7,219 nucleotides of DNA, taken from positions 1 to 7,219 of the forward strand of contig JAICRQ010000167.1 of the NCBI GenBank assembly GCA_025966435.1, given 5' to 3'. Within the stretch, counting starts at the first letter, position 1. Each line of letters begins with the position of its first letter. This stretch comes from Anaerolineales bacterium. GTDB lineage: Bacteria > Chloroflexota > Anaerolineae > Anaerolineales > Villigracilaceae. The notes under the pieces are model-generated. The model did no database searches, was not told the origin of the DNA, and was given only the letters and a program-made list of their open reading frames with translations. Of the stretch, positions 1 through 5,689 are shown piece by piece. The position numbers and the translations under genes were made by a program.

Positions 1-1
1 C

Positions 2-127
2 GTGTGCGCGATCACACCGGAGCCGTTTTACGGGGTCGGGCGCTGGTATGAGGACTTCTCACAAGTCACAGATGAAGAAGTACGAATGTTGTTAGAGGAA
101 GCGAATCGCCAACATTTATACGGGTAA
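2..127 (+). CDS. Phosphoribosyltransferase family protein, C-terminal fragment
   Basis: Only the last 41 codons are in the window; the 5' part lies upstream. The tail contains [15 protein letters not shown] followed by a D-E-E-V helix and a stop at 125-127. I recognise this as the C-terminal signature of the predicted phosphoribosyltransferases that in mycobacteria and cyanobacteria are often joined to a dienelactone-hydrolase-like domain. The PRPP-binding loop would lie upstream and cannot be checked. The next gene, 21 bases downstream on the same strand, encodes exactly such a hydrolase, which supports the call and suggests an operon. The substrate of this family is not established. The family call from such a short tail is fairly secure because the motif is distinctive. 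Confidence 0.7.
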   Translation: MCAITPEPFYGVGRWYEDFSQVTDEEVRMLLEEANRQHLYG

Positions 128-148
128 GTAGTTTTGAGTAGAGGAAAC

Positions 149-829
149 ATGAATAAAACGAATACAGAAAACCGGTACGTTCAAATCTTAAGTACGGGTG
201 TTCGCCTGGAGGGCATTGTGAGCATCCCGGAAGATGCAAGGGGATTTGTTGTTTTTGTTCATGGCAGCGGGAGCAGCCGGCACAGCCCACGCAATCAATA
301 TGTCGCGCAGACGTTACAGGAGGGCGGCCTGGCTACTCTGCTCTTCGATCTGTTGACCGCCTATGAGGAGGAAAGCGACCTGCAAACGCGCTATTTGCGT
401 TTTGATATCGATCTGCTCGCCAGGCGAACTGCTGGGGTACTGGAGTGGCTGACGTTACAGCCCTACGCGTATGGCCTTAAAAAGGGGTTGTTTGGTTCGA
501 GCACGGGAGCCGCTGCCGCGCTCATGGCTGCCGCGGAGCTTCCCGATGAAGTGGATGCTGTGGTCTCACGCGGTGGTCGACCAGACCTGGCAGGAGGAGC
601 GCTGCGGGAAGTAGAAGCCTCCACCCTCTTGATTGTTGGCGGCAATGATGACGTTGTGATCGACCTGAACAAGCAGGCACTCGAGAATATGTCTGTGGAT
701 ACGCAGAAGAGATTAATCGTTGTGCCCGGAGCCTCTCACCTCTTCGAGGAGCCCGGCGCCCTGGAGGAAGCCGCACGGCTTGCCCGGGATTGGTTTCAGG
801 TACATTTGGATAGTGTAGGGGTTCATTGA
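149..829 (+). CDS. Alpha/beta hydrolase, dienelactone-hydrolase-like
   Basis: A 226-residue soluble alpha/beta hydrolase. Visible features are the oxyanion-hole strand ending in HGSGSS (about residues 38-43), the nucleophile elbow GSSTG with Ser118, an acidic residue in GGNDDVV (Asp167 or Asp168) and the catalytic His197 in GASHLF. Order and spacing fit a complete Ser-Asp-His triad in a minimal fold with no lid insertion. There is no signal peptide or membrane segment, so it should be cytoplasmic. The ATG at 149 is chosen because AGAGG (140-144) lies just upstream, although the spacing of 4 is short; a TTG at 134 in the same frame would add five residues. It follows the phosphoribosyltransferase end closely and is followed by a terminator. 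In relatives the two domains can be one polypeptide, so the products probably act together. The substrate is unknown. Confidence 0.88.
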   Translation: MNKTNTENRYVQILSTGVRLEGIVSIPEDARGFVVFVHGSGSSRHSPRNQYVAQTLQEGGLATLLFDLLTAYEEESDLQTRYLRFDIDLLARRTAGVLEWLTLQPYAYGLKKGLFGSSTGAAAALMAAAELPDEVDAVVSRGGRPDLAGGALREVEASTLLIVGGNDDVVIDLNKQALENMSVDTQKRLIVVPGASHLFEEPGALEEAARLARDWFQVHLDSVGVH

Positions 830-856
830 CGTAATTGATAGATAGTAATTTGTCCA

Positions 857-892
857 CCCGCCTTCCTGAAAATGGGAGGCGGGTTTTATTTT
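857..892 (+). terminator. Rho-independent terminator after the hydrolase gene
   Basis: A 10-bp stem (857-866 with 874-883) with a 7-base loop is followed by TTTTATTTT. One pair is G-T, which pairs in plus-strand RNA but would be an A-C mismatch in minus-strand RNA, so the hairpin is built for the plus strand. It starts 27 bases after the hydrolase stop. Confidence 0.9.
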
Positions 893-898
893 GAAGAG

Positions 899-904
899 TA
901 TAAT
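899..904 (+). promoter_or_regulatory. Candidate -10 element for the propeller/phosphoesterase unit
   Basis: A perfect TATAAT lies just behind the upstream terminator and 27 bases before the ATG at 932. Expected transcription start is near 911, giving a leader of about 20 bases that includes the ribosome site GAGGTGAG (919-926). No convincing -35 sits 16-18 bases upstream, because that stretch is the terminator stem. The call rests on position and the -10 match alone. Confidence 0.5.
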
Positions 905-931
905 TTTTGTATTCTCCTGAGGTGAGCACAT

Positions 932-1903
932 ATGAGTAAAATAATTCTGGCTACGGAACAAGGGATTGTCGTCTTTGAACGCAAGGATGATGGATGGGGC
1001 GAATCCTGGCGTGAACTGGCAGATCATGAGGTTACGTGTGTCACTGCGCGCAACAGCTTGATCCTCTCCGGAACCACCAATGGTGTCTTTCGCTCGCAGG
1101 ATGAAGGGCAAACTTGGCAAGAAGCCAGTAACGGCTTGACACCACAACATGTCCGCTGGATGGCATTTCATCCCGATATGTCTGATCTGGTGTTGGCAGG
1201 CACGGAACCTGCCAACATATCTGTCTCGCATGACGGCGGAAATTCCTGGCGCCTTTGCCCCGAAGTCGCCCAGCTGCGCGATCGGTTCGAGTGGTCTCTA
1301 CCTTATTCACCTGAGGCAGGATGTGTACGCGGGTTTGCTTTTCACGGATCACGACTCTATGCCGCGGTGGAGGTCGGCGGGGTGTTGGTTTCAGACAATA
1401 ATGGCGAAACCTGGAATCTCGCCGAAGGCAGTGACGGAAAACCGGGTTTCGCAGGTCCGCCGGAGCCGTTTGTATATCCTGACGTTCACTCGCTTGAAGT
1501 CCATCCCTCCTCGCAAGATCTCGTCTATGCCCCGACGGGCGGAGGATTCTACCGTTCCAAAGATGGCGGCAAAACCTGGAAGCTTTTTTACGATTGCTAC
1601 TGCAGGGCGGTCTGGGTAAATCCACAGGATCCGGAGCACATGATTTTAGGACCAGCAGACGGCGTCGATCGGAATGGTCGTATCGAAGAGTCTCAAGATG
1701 GCGGAGAGACGTGGTCCCTGGCATCGAACGGACTCCAGGTCCCCTGGCGGCGCGGCATGGTCGAACGCTTCTTCCAGGCAGGGGAGGAATTGTTTGCCAT
1801 CTTATCCACCGGTGAAGTGCTCAGTACTTCACTTTCCACTCTCGAATGGAAACCTACCTTTCCGAACATCAACAATGTGAACGCAATGGCGCAGCTCATT
1901 TGA
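932..1903 (+). CDS. Asp-box (BNR) repeat beta-propeller protein, sialidase-like fold
   Basis: A 323-residue protein with five clear Asp-box motifs (S-x-D-x-G-x-T/S-W): residues 55-62, 99-106, 154-161, 209-216 and 254-261. Weaker copies at 19-26 and around 299-306 bring the count to seven, so a seven-bladed propeller is likely. Asp boxes are structural turns between blade strands and do not show catalysis. I do not see the arginine triad or Tyr/Glu pair expected of a true sialidase, so an enzymatic role is doubtful. There is no signal peptide or transmembrane segment, which is unusual for Asp-box proteins, many of which are exported; this one appears cytoplasmic. GAGGTGAG (919-926) sits 5 bases before the ATG. 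The phosphoesterase gene follows after 17 bases with its own ribosome site, so the two are probably co-transcribed. Ligand and role are unknown. Confidence 0.85.
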   Translation: MSKIILATEQGIVVFERKDDGWGESWRELADHEVTCVTARNSLILSGTTNGVFRSQDEGQTWQEASNGLTPQHVRWMAFHPDMSDLVLAGTEPANISVSHDGGNSWRLCPEVAQLRDRFEWSLPYSPEAGCVRGFAFHGSRLYAAVEVGGVLVSDNNGETWNLAEGSDGKPGFAGPPEPFVYPDVHSLEVHPSSQDLVYAPTGGGFYRSKDGGKTWKLFYDCYCRAVWVNPQDPEHMILGPADGVDRNGRIEESQDGGETWSLASNGLQVPWRRGMVERFFQAGEELFAILSTGEVLSTSLSTLEWKPTFPNINNVNAMAQLI

Positions 1904-1920
1904 TTCAGGAGTAATACACA

Positions 1921-2664
1921 ATGCGAATTGCCGTAATTTCCGATATGCATGGTAATGACCTGGCGTTTGATGCGGTCGACGCCGACATCAAAGATCAAAA
2001 CGTGGATCAAATCGTCTGTCTCGGCGATGCAATACAGGGCGGACCGCAGCCCGCCGAAGTGGTTCGACGCCTGCGCCGGATGAATTGTCCGGTGGTAATG
2101 GGAAATGCCGATGCCTGGTTGGTCAGCGGGGAAGAAACAGGAGATGAAGGGATCCCGCCCGAGCGCCTGAGGAAGATGGGAGAGATTCGGCTCTGGTCCT
2201 TATCCCAACTCACAGAAGACGATATTGACTTTATTTCAAAGTTTCAACCAACTGTCACCCTCAAGCTGGAAGATAGGCTCGACTTGTTGTGCTTTCACGG
2301 CTCCCCCGCTTCCTTAGATGATGTGATTCTCCCCGCCTCGTCCGGAGAGGAATTCAGGAAGTTTCTTGGTGCGCATACCGGTCAGATATTAACTGGCGGA
2401 CATACCCACGCCCAGCAGATCCGGCGGCTTGGCGATCTGTTCTTCTTCAACCCGGGCAGCGTCGGTTTTGCATACAGCCACGATCAGCCGGAGAATCTAT
2501 TCCGCGCAGATCCCTGGGCGGAGTACGCGATCTTAACAGCGGAGAAAAACAGGGTCAGCGTAGAGTTCCGCCGCCTTCCCTTCGATGCTGATGAGCTGAT
2601 CCGCATCTATCGTGAGAGTGGGCGTCCTTTTGCTGAGGACGCGATTGCGCAATATCAAACATAA
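1921..2664 (+). CDS. Calcineurin-like metallophosphoesterase (YfcE/MJ0936-type)
   Basis: A 247-residue single-domain metallophosphoesterase. The dinuclear-metal ligands appear in order: DMH with Asp8 and His10, GD with Asp36, GNAD with Asn62, CFHGSP with His126, and GGHTH with His161 and His163. NPGSVG near residues 177-182 is also typical of this bacterial branch. All ligands are present, so it should be an active Mn/Ni-type phosphodiesterase or phosphatase in the cytoplasm. The substrate cannot be told from sequence; relatives act on model phosphodiesters. CAGGAG (1906-1911) lies 9 bases before the ATG. It is the second gene of a unit with the Asp-box propeller 17 bases upstream, and it ends 13 bases before a shared bidirectional terminator. 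Confidence 0.92.
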   Translation: MRIAVISDMHGNDLAFDAVDADIKDQNVDQIVCLGDAIQGGPQPAEVVRRLRRMNCPVVMGNADAWLVSGEETGDEGIPPERLRKMGEIRLWSLSQLTEDDIDFISKFQPTVTLKLEDRLDLLCFHGSPASLDDVILPASSGEEFRKFLGAHTGQILTGGHTHAQQIRRLGDLFFFNPGSVGFAYSHDQPENLFRADPWAEYAILTAEKNRVSVEFRRLPFDADELIRIYRESGRPFAEDAIAQYQT

Positions 2665-2677
2665 CTTGAGAATCAAA

Positions 2678-2704
2678 AAGAGCCCCGCGAAATGCGGGGC
2701 TCTT
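2678..2704. terminator. Bidirectional terminator between convergent genes
   Basis: An 11-bp perfect stem (2678-2688 with 2694-2704) has a 5-base loop. On the minus strand it is followed by a good U-rich run (TTTGATT), serving the cold-shock gene. On the plus strand the tail is weaker (CTTCG), serving the phosphoesterase gene. Its place between the two convergent stops at 2664 and 2719 supports a shared role. Confidence 0.88.
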
Positions 2705-2718
2705 CTTCGTCTAAAAGA

Positions 2719-2931
2719 CTAGTAGCTCAGGGTGACGTTGCTTGCCTGCGGACCTTTGGGACCTTGTTCAACATTGAACTCGACCTTCTGTCCTTCCTGC
2801 AAGTTACGGAAACCAGCGCCTTGAATGGAGGAATAATGGACGAAAACGTCCTTTCCACCTTCGCGCTCGATAAAGCCGAAGCCTTTATCACCATTGAACC
2901 ACTTGACCGTACCAGTTATACGTTCAGACAT
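2719..2931 (-). CDS. csp: CspA-family cold-shock protein
   Basis: A 70-residue single cold-shock domain, the usual length of the family. The nucleic-acid-binding motifs are intact: Trp11, RNP1 as KGFGFI (residues 16-21) and RNP2 as VFVHYSSI (29-36). It should be a small cytoplasmic RNA/ssDNA-binding chaperone that melts RNA secondary structure. The start at 2931 is chosen because a perfect AAAGGAGG (2940-2947) lies 8 bases upstream and because [12 protein letters not shown] is where the family begins. An upstream in-frame ATG at 2997 would add 22 residues unlike the family and cover the ribosome site. The gene is transcribed divergently from the epimerase and convergently with the phosphoesterase. 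Its promoter and long structured leader are listed separately. The copy could be cold-inducible or constitutive; sequence does not decide. Confidence 0.96.
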   Translation of the reverse strand: MSERITGTVKWFNGDKGFGFIEREGGKDVFVHYSSIQGAGFRNLQEGQKVEFNVEQGPKGPQASNVTLSY

Positions 2932-3067
2932 TGTATTTGCCTCCTTTGGCAATTGTAAAATTAGGTATTCTGCTTGTTCCATCGGAGGGCAAAACAAAAC
3001 AACCCACGGATCAAACCGTGAGTTGCTGGTATTTGTACTTCCAACATGAACTTACTGTCATCCTATG
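2932..3067 (-). promoter_or_regulatory. Structured 5' leader of the cold-shock gene
   Basis: From the predicted start near 3067, the leader is about 136 nt, comparable with the long cspA leaders of enterobacteria. It holds two structures. First, a 10-bp hairpin (3016-3025 with 3000-3009, loop of 6) is followed on the minus strand by TTTTGTTTT, resembling an intrinsic terminator. One of its pairs is G-U only in minus-strand RNA. Second, a 9-bp helix with one bulged C pairs 2984-2993 with 2936-2944 and covers GGAGG of the ribosome site. The two share bases 2991-2993, so they may compete. Attenuation or temperature sensing is inference; the pairing is read directly from the sequence. Confidence 0.55.
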
Positions 3068-3073
3068 GCGGTA

Positions 3074-3102
3074 AGAATAACATACTAACGCATATAAGTC
3101 AA
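3074..3102 (-). promoter_or_regulatory. Sigma70-type promoter of the cold-shock gene
   Basis: Read on the minus strand, TTGACT (3097-3102) and TATTCT (3074-3079) are separated by exactly 17 bases. This matches the consensus well and predicts a transcript start near 3067. It is the best promoter on this strand between the two divergent genes. Confidence 0.75.
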
Positions 3103-3113
3103 TCCATATGGAT
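3102..3113. promoter_or_regulatory. 12-bp perfect palindrome at the csp -35 box (possible operator)
   Basis: ATCCATATGGAT is a perfect palindrome touching the outer edge of the csp -35 hexamer and lying about 50 bases upstream of the epimerase -10. Position suggests a dimeric regulator site for one or both divergent genes. A chance 12-bp palindrome in this AT-rich gap is possible, so the operator reading is weak. Confidence 0.3.
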
Positions 3114-3160
3114 GAGCAATCTCTCATGTAGAGAGAGCTACAAAAGATAAATTTCCTTAG

Positions 3161-3169
3161 TGCTATAAT
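3161..3169 (+). promoter_or_regulatory. Extended -10 promoter of the epimerase unit
   Basis: TGCTATAAT is a perfect extended -10 (TGn plus TATAAT). No good -35 is seen 17 bases upstream, but extended -10 promoters often do without one. The expected start, near 3176, is only about 5 bases before the ATG at 3181, and there is no Shine-Dalgarno in that space, so the transcript may be leaderless. Confidence 0.6.
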
Positions 3170-3180
3170 CCTTCTCACCT

Positions 3181-4104
3181 ATGAACTTTCTCATTACCGG
3201 AGCCGCGGGATTCCTCGGCTCTTCGCTTGCCAACCAACTGTCGCGCGAGGGGCATCTCGTCCGGGGCCTTGACGATCTCTCTGCCGGCGACCCGAAAGCA
3301 CTCGGACCTGATGTCCATTTCACTCGCGGCGACTTGAGCGACCGCCCCAAGTTGTGGACACTCCTCCAGGAAGTGGACGTCGTCTACCACCTCGCGGCGC
3401 GCGTTTCGGTTCCGGAGTCCATCCTGTACCCGCGCGATTACAACAATGCCAATGTCGGTGGGACGGTGGCGCTGATGGAAGCCATGCGTGATGTGGGCGT
3501 GCGGCGTGTTGTGCTGGCTTCCTCCGGCGCGGTCTACGGAGACCTCGGGAAACAGCCTTTGAAGGAGTCCATGACGCCTAATCCGCGCTCACCGTACGCG
3601 GTCTCGAAACTCGCAGCGGAATATTACGTCCGTACGATTGGCGGCTTATGGGGAATCGAAACCGTCAGCCTGCGAATCTTCAATGCGTATGGTCCCGGTC
3701 AGCATCTTCCGGCTTCCCATCCGCCTGTTGTGCCACATTATTTGAAGCAGGCACAGCGCGGTGGGACATTGGTTGTCCACGGCGACGGCACGCAGACGCG
3801 TGATTACGTCTACGTAGATGACGTCGTCAGCGGAATGGTTGCAGCTGCCACCGCGCCAAACGTGGATGGATTAGTGATCAATATCGGCTCCGGGAGGGAA
3901 ACCAGCATCAATGAGTTGATCAAATGTGTGCAGGATGTGACAGGCAGCAACGCCGAAGTAATCTACAGCCCTAAAACCTCGGGAGGCGTCTCGCGTCTCT
4001 GCGCAGACCTGGCACTTGCCAAGGAGAAATTGAATTATCGTCCATCGATTGAGCTTGAAGAGGGACTGAGAATAACCCTTAAGCGTGATCCTAGATTTAA
4101 GTAA
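3181..4104 (+). CDS. NAD-dependent nucleotide-sugar epimerase/dehydratase (extended SDR)
   Basis: A 307-residue extended short-chain dehydrogenase. The N-terminal Rossmann motif TGAAGFLG (residues 6-13), Asp31-Asp32 after the second strand (NAD ribose), LAAR (71-74), the Ser in ASSGAVYG (113-120), the catalytic YAVSK (Tyr139, Lys143), RDYVYVDDV (208-216) and NIGSG (234-238) are all present in family order. It should act on an NDP-sugar in the cytoplasm, most like UDP-glucose or UDP-GlcNAc 4-epimerases, but the exact sugar cannot be fixed; a dehydratase or reductase is also possible. It is slightly shorter than typical GalE (about 330). There is no ribosome site before the ATG, and the promoter -10 ends 11 bases upstream. 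It heads a unit with the glycosylase and fabI, which has no obvious pathway logic. Confidence 0.9.
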   Translation: MNFLITGAAGFLGSSLANQLSREGHLVRGLDDLSAGDPKALGPDVHFTRGDLSDRPKLWTLLQEVDVVYHLAARVSVPESILYPRDYNNANVGGTVALMEAMRDVGVRRVVLASSGAVYGDLGKQPLKESMTPNPRSPYAVSKLAAEYYVRTIGGLWGIETVSLRIFNAYGPGQHLPASHPPVVPHYLKQAQRGGTLVVHGDGTQTRDYVYVDDVVSGMVAAATAPNVDGLVINIGSGRETSINELIKCVQDVTGSNAEVIYSPKTSGGVSRLCADLALAKEKLNYRPSIELEEGLRITLKRDPRFK

Positions 4105-4139
4105 TGATGAACATTTGGGTTTTCAAGCAATGAAATATC

Positions 4140-4739
4140 ATGATTCTTTCTAGAGATTTTTACAATCGTTCGACTCTAACTGTCGCACGCGATCTCATAG
4201 GTGCGCGGCTGGTTCGGATTCTCGGTGGTCAAAAACTGGTTGGTCTTATCACCGAGACCGAAGCGTATATCAGCCAGAACGATCTGGCTTGTCACGCCAA
4301 AGCTGGCATCACAGCGCGCACAAAGGTCATGTTTGGCGAGGCGGGGCATGCCTATGTGTACTTCACCTATGGGAATCATTGGATGCTCAACGTAGTCACC
4401 GAGCGCGAGGGATTCCCGGCAGCCGTCTTGATCCGCGCCATCCAGCCTATCGAAGGAGTAGAAGTTATGTTGGAGCACCGGAACGGGCGTGATACTTTTG
4501 GTCCTGGAAAGCTTTGCCAGGCAATGGGGATTACTAAAAACGAAAATGGAGTCGATCTCACGAAAAAAAACAGTGGCTTGTGGATTGAAGCAGGAGTCAA
4601 AGTTCCAAATTCGCTCGTGACGAAAGGTCCCCGTGTGGGTTTAAATAATACGCCAGAACCGTGGCTCTCGAAGCCGTGGAGATTCCTGGTCAAAGGCTGG
4701 AACATACCAACGGAGGAGGCGCTTCACTCCTCACAATGA
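4140..4739 (+). CDS. mpg: 3-methyladenine DNA glycosylase (AAG/MPG family)
   Basis: A 199-residue monofunctional alkylbase DNA glycosylase that excises 3-methyladenine and other damaged purines to start base-excision repair. Family landmarks are ARDLIGARLVR (16-26), ITETEAY with the general base Glu41 and the stacking Tyr43, NDLACHAKAG with His52, YVYFTYGNHWMLNVV (72-86), FGPGKLCQAMGI (120-131), and the C-terminal PRVG and PWRF segments. These match human AAG positions Glu125, Tyr127 and His136 by motif. Length fits the bacterial form. The ATG at 4140 is the first possible start, since an in-frame TGA lies at 4131-4133. No Shine-Dalgarno is visible, so it may depend on translation of the epimerase gene 35 bases upstream, or start weakly. 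fabI follows 14 bases later. Confidence 0.94.
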   Translation: MILSRDFYNRSTLTVARDLIGARLVRILGGQKLVGLITETEAYISQNDLACHAKAGITARTKVMFGEAGHAYVYFTYGNHWMLNVVTEREGFPAAVLIRAIQPIEGVEVMLEHRNGRDTFGPGKLCQAMGITKNENGVDLTKKNSGLWIEAGVKVPNSLVTKGPRVGLNNTPEPWLSKPWRFLVKGWNIPTEEALHSSQ

Positions 4740-4753
4740 CATAAGGAGACAAG

Positions 4754-5551
4754 ATGGGTTTACTCGAAGGCAAGAACGCACTGATTTTTGGTCTGGCAAA
4801 TGACAAGTCGATCGCATGGGGGATCACGCAGGCATTTCACCGCGAAGGTGCGAACCTCGGAATCAGTTATGCAGGAGAAATGCTCGAACGACGCGTTCGG
4901 CCGCTCGCGGAAAAAGTGGGCTGCGAATGGGTCGAAGAATGTGACGTGAGTAAGGACGATCAGATTACCGCGGTGGCAGAAAAAGCCGCGCAGCATTTCG
5001 GAAAAATTGATGTGCTGGTCCACTCGATTGCGTTCGCCGGACGCGATGAGTTGAGCAAGCCCTATTACCAGACCAGCCGTGAGGGCTTTCGGAATGCACT
5101 GGATATTTCTGTGTATTCGTTCGTGGCTCTCACAAATGCCTTTCACTCGATTCTGAATCCCGGCGCGTCGGTGATGTGCCTCACGTATTACGGTTCGGTC
5201 AAAGTTGCGCCACATTACAACGTGATGGGAGTGGCAAAGGCAGCATTGGAGTCATCCACTCGTTACCTCGCATATGACCTGGGGCCAGAAAAGATCCGCG
5301 TCAACGCCATCTCCGCGGGACCGATCCGCACCCTGGCGGCAGCTGGCGTCGGCGGCTTCCGGGACATGTACAAACATTTTGCCGATATGTCCCCTCTGCG
5401 CGAGAATATAACCATCGACGATGTGGGTAACGCCGCCGTCTTCCTGGCTTCGAATATGTCAAGCCGAATCACAGGCGAAGTGTTATACGTGGACTCCGGG
5501 TTCAACACGATGGGCGTACAGTTGGGAGCGAAAGAAGAGAAGAGCGAGTGA
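4754..5551 (+). CDS. fabI: Enoyl-[acyl-carrier-protein] reductase, NADH type (FabI)
   Basis: A 265-residue FabI, the enzyme that reduces trans-2-enoyl-ACP in the last step of each fatty-acid elongation cycle. The cofactor segment GLANDKSIAWGI (13-24) is the FabI version of the SDR glycine motif. The catalytic set Tyr145, Tyr155 and Lys162 has the FabI spacing Y-x6-K. Met158, AISAGPIRTLAA (185-196), Phe202 and the C-terminal ITGEVLYVDSGF are also family features. Residue 93 is Ala (SIAFA) where E. coli has Gly. The start is fixed by AAGGAG (4743-4748), 5 bases before the ATG, giving a strong ribosome site unlike the two genes upstream. It sits at the end of the unit and is closed by the terminator at 5590. 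The last residues (KEEKSE) form a short charged tail. Confidence 0.97.
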   Translation: MGLLEGKNALIFGLANDKSIAWGITQAFHREGANLGISYAGEMLERRVRPLAEKVGCEWVEECDVSKDDQITAVAEKAAQHFGKIDVLVHSIAFAGRDELSKPYYQTSREGFRNALDISVYSFVALTNAFHSILNPGASVMCLTYYGSVKVAPHYNVMGVAKAALESSTRYLAYDLGPEKIRVNAISAGPIRTLAAAGVGGFRDMYKHFADMSPLRENITIDDVGNAAVFLASNMSSRITGEVLYVDSGFNTMGVQLGAKEEKSE

Positions 5552-5553
5552 GG

Positions 5554-5666
5554 GCGTAAGCAAGTAAACAGGTAAAGATGTACACAAGTAGACACGTGAG
5601 TCAAGCTAGCTCACGTGTCTTTTTCCTGTTTCCTGTCTACGTGTTTACTTTTGTACCTGTATACCC
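5554..5666. repeat. Opposed arrays of a degenerate octamer (about ANGTARAC)
   Basis: From 5554 to 5601 six octamers follow in phase: GCGTAAGC, AAGTAAAC, AGGTAAAG, ATGTACAC, AAGTAGAC and ACGTGAGT, so GTA (GTG in the last) recurs every 8 bases. From 5635 to 5666 four octamers run in the opposite orientation; read on the minus strand they are GGGTATAC, AGGTACAA, AAGTAAAC and ACGTAGAC. Looser units (AGGAAAC, AGGAAAAA) occupy 5620-5634. The innermost units of both halves pair to form the fabI terminator, and the right half supplies the -35 of the bactofilin promoter. Phase and symmetry are read directly; origin and function are unknown. Confidence 0.7.
5590..5626 (+). terminator. Rho-independent terminator after fabI
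   Basis: An 11-bp perfect stem (5590-5600 with 5610-5620), a 9-base loop containing AGCTAG and a TTTTT run (5620-5624) follow the fabI stop by 38 bases. It lies inside the octamer array, and its stem is made from array units. Confidence 0.88.
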
Positions 5667-5680
5667 TTTCAAGGTAAAAT
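5651..5680 (+). promoter_or_regulatory. Promoter of the bactofilin gene
   Basis: TTGTAC (5651-5656) and TAAAAT (5675-5680) are 18 bases apart. The expected transcript start, near 5687, is about 3 bases before the ATG at 5690, and no Shine-Dalgarno is present, so the message is predicted to be leaderless or nearly so. The -35 lies within an octamer unit of the repeat array. Confidence 0.65.
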
Positions 5681-5689
5681 ACTCTCCAT

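Noticed and set aside
134..148. TTG at 134 as the start of the hydrolase gene.
   Set aside because: No ribosome site lies before it, whereas AGAGG precedes the ATG at 149; it stays a minor alternative.
522..1231. Long minus-strand frames (522-929 and 713-1231).
   Set aside because: They run antisense through the hydrolase and propeller genes and across the terminator, with Arg/Pro-rich low-complexity translations.
2692..2958. A plus-strand reading frame of 88 residues across the cold-shock gene.
   Set aside because: It is the antisense of csp, begins inside the terminator stem and has no ribosome site or recognisable protein.
2932..2997. An N-terminal extension of the cold-shock protein by 22 residues from an upstream ATG.
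   Set aside because: It would place the perfect AAAGGAGG inside the coding region, and the extra residues do not resemble the family, which begins at [12 protein letters not shown].
5030..5036. Ala at FabI residue 93, where changes of Gly93 in E. coli FabI give triclosan resistance.
   Set aside because: Ala here is normal in FabI of Bacillus and Staphylococcus, which are sensitive, so it gives no sign of resistance.
5554..5666. The octamer array as a CRISPR array.
   Set aside because: Units are 8 bases, contiguous and degenerate, with no spacers and no cas genes nearby.
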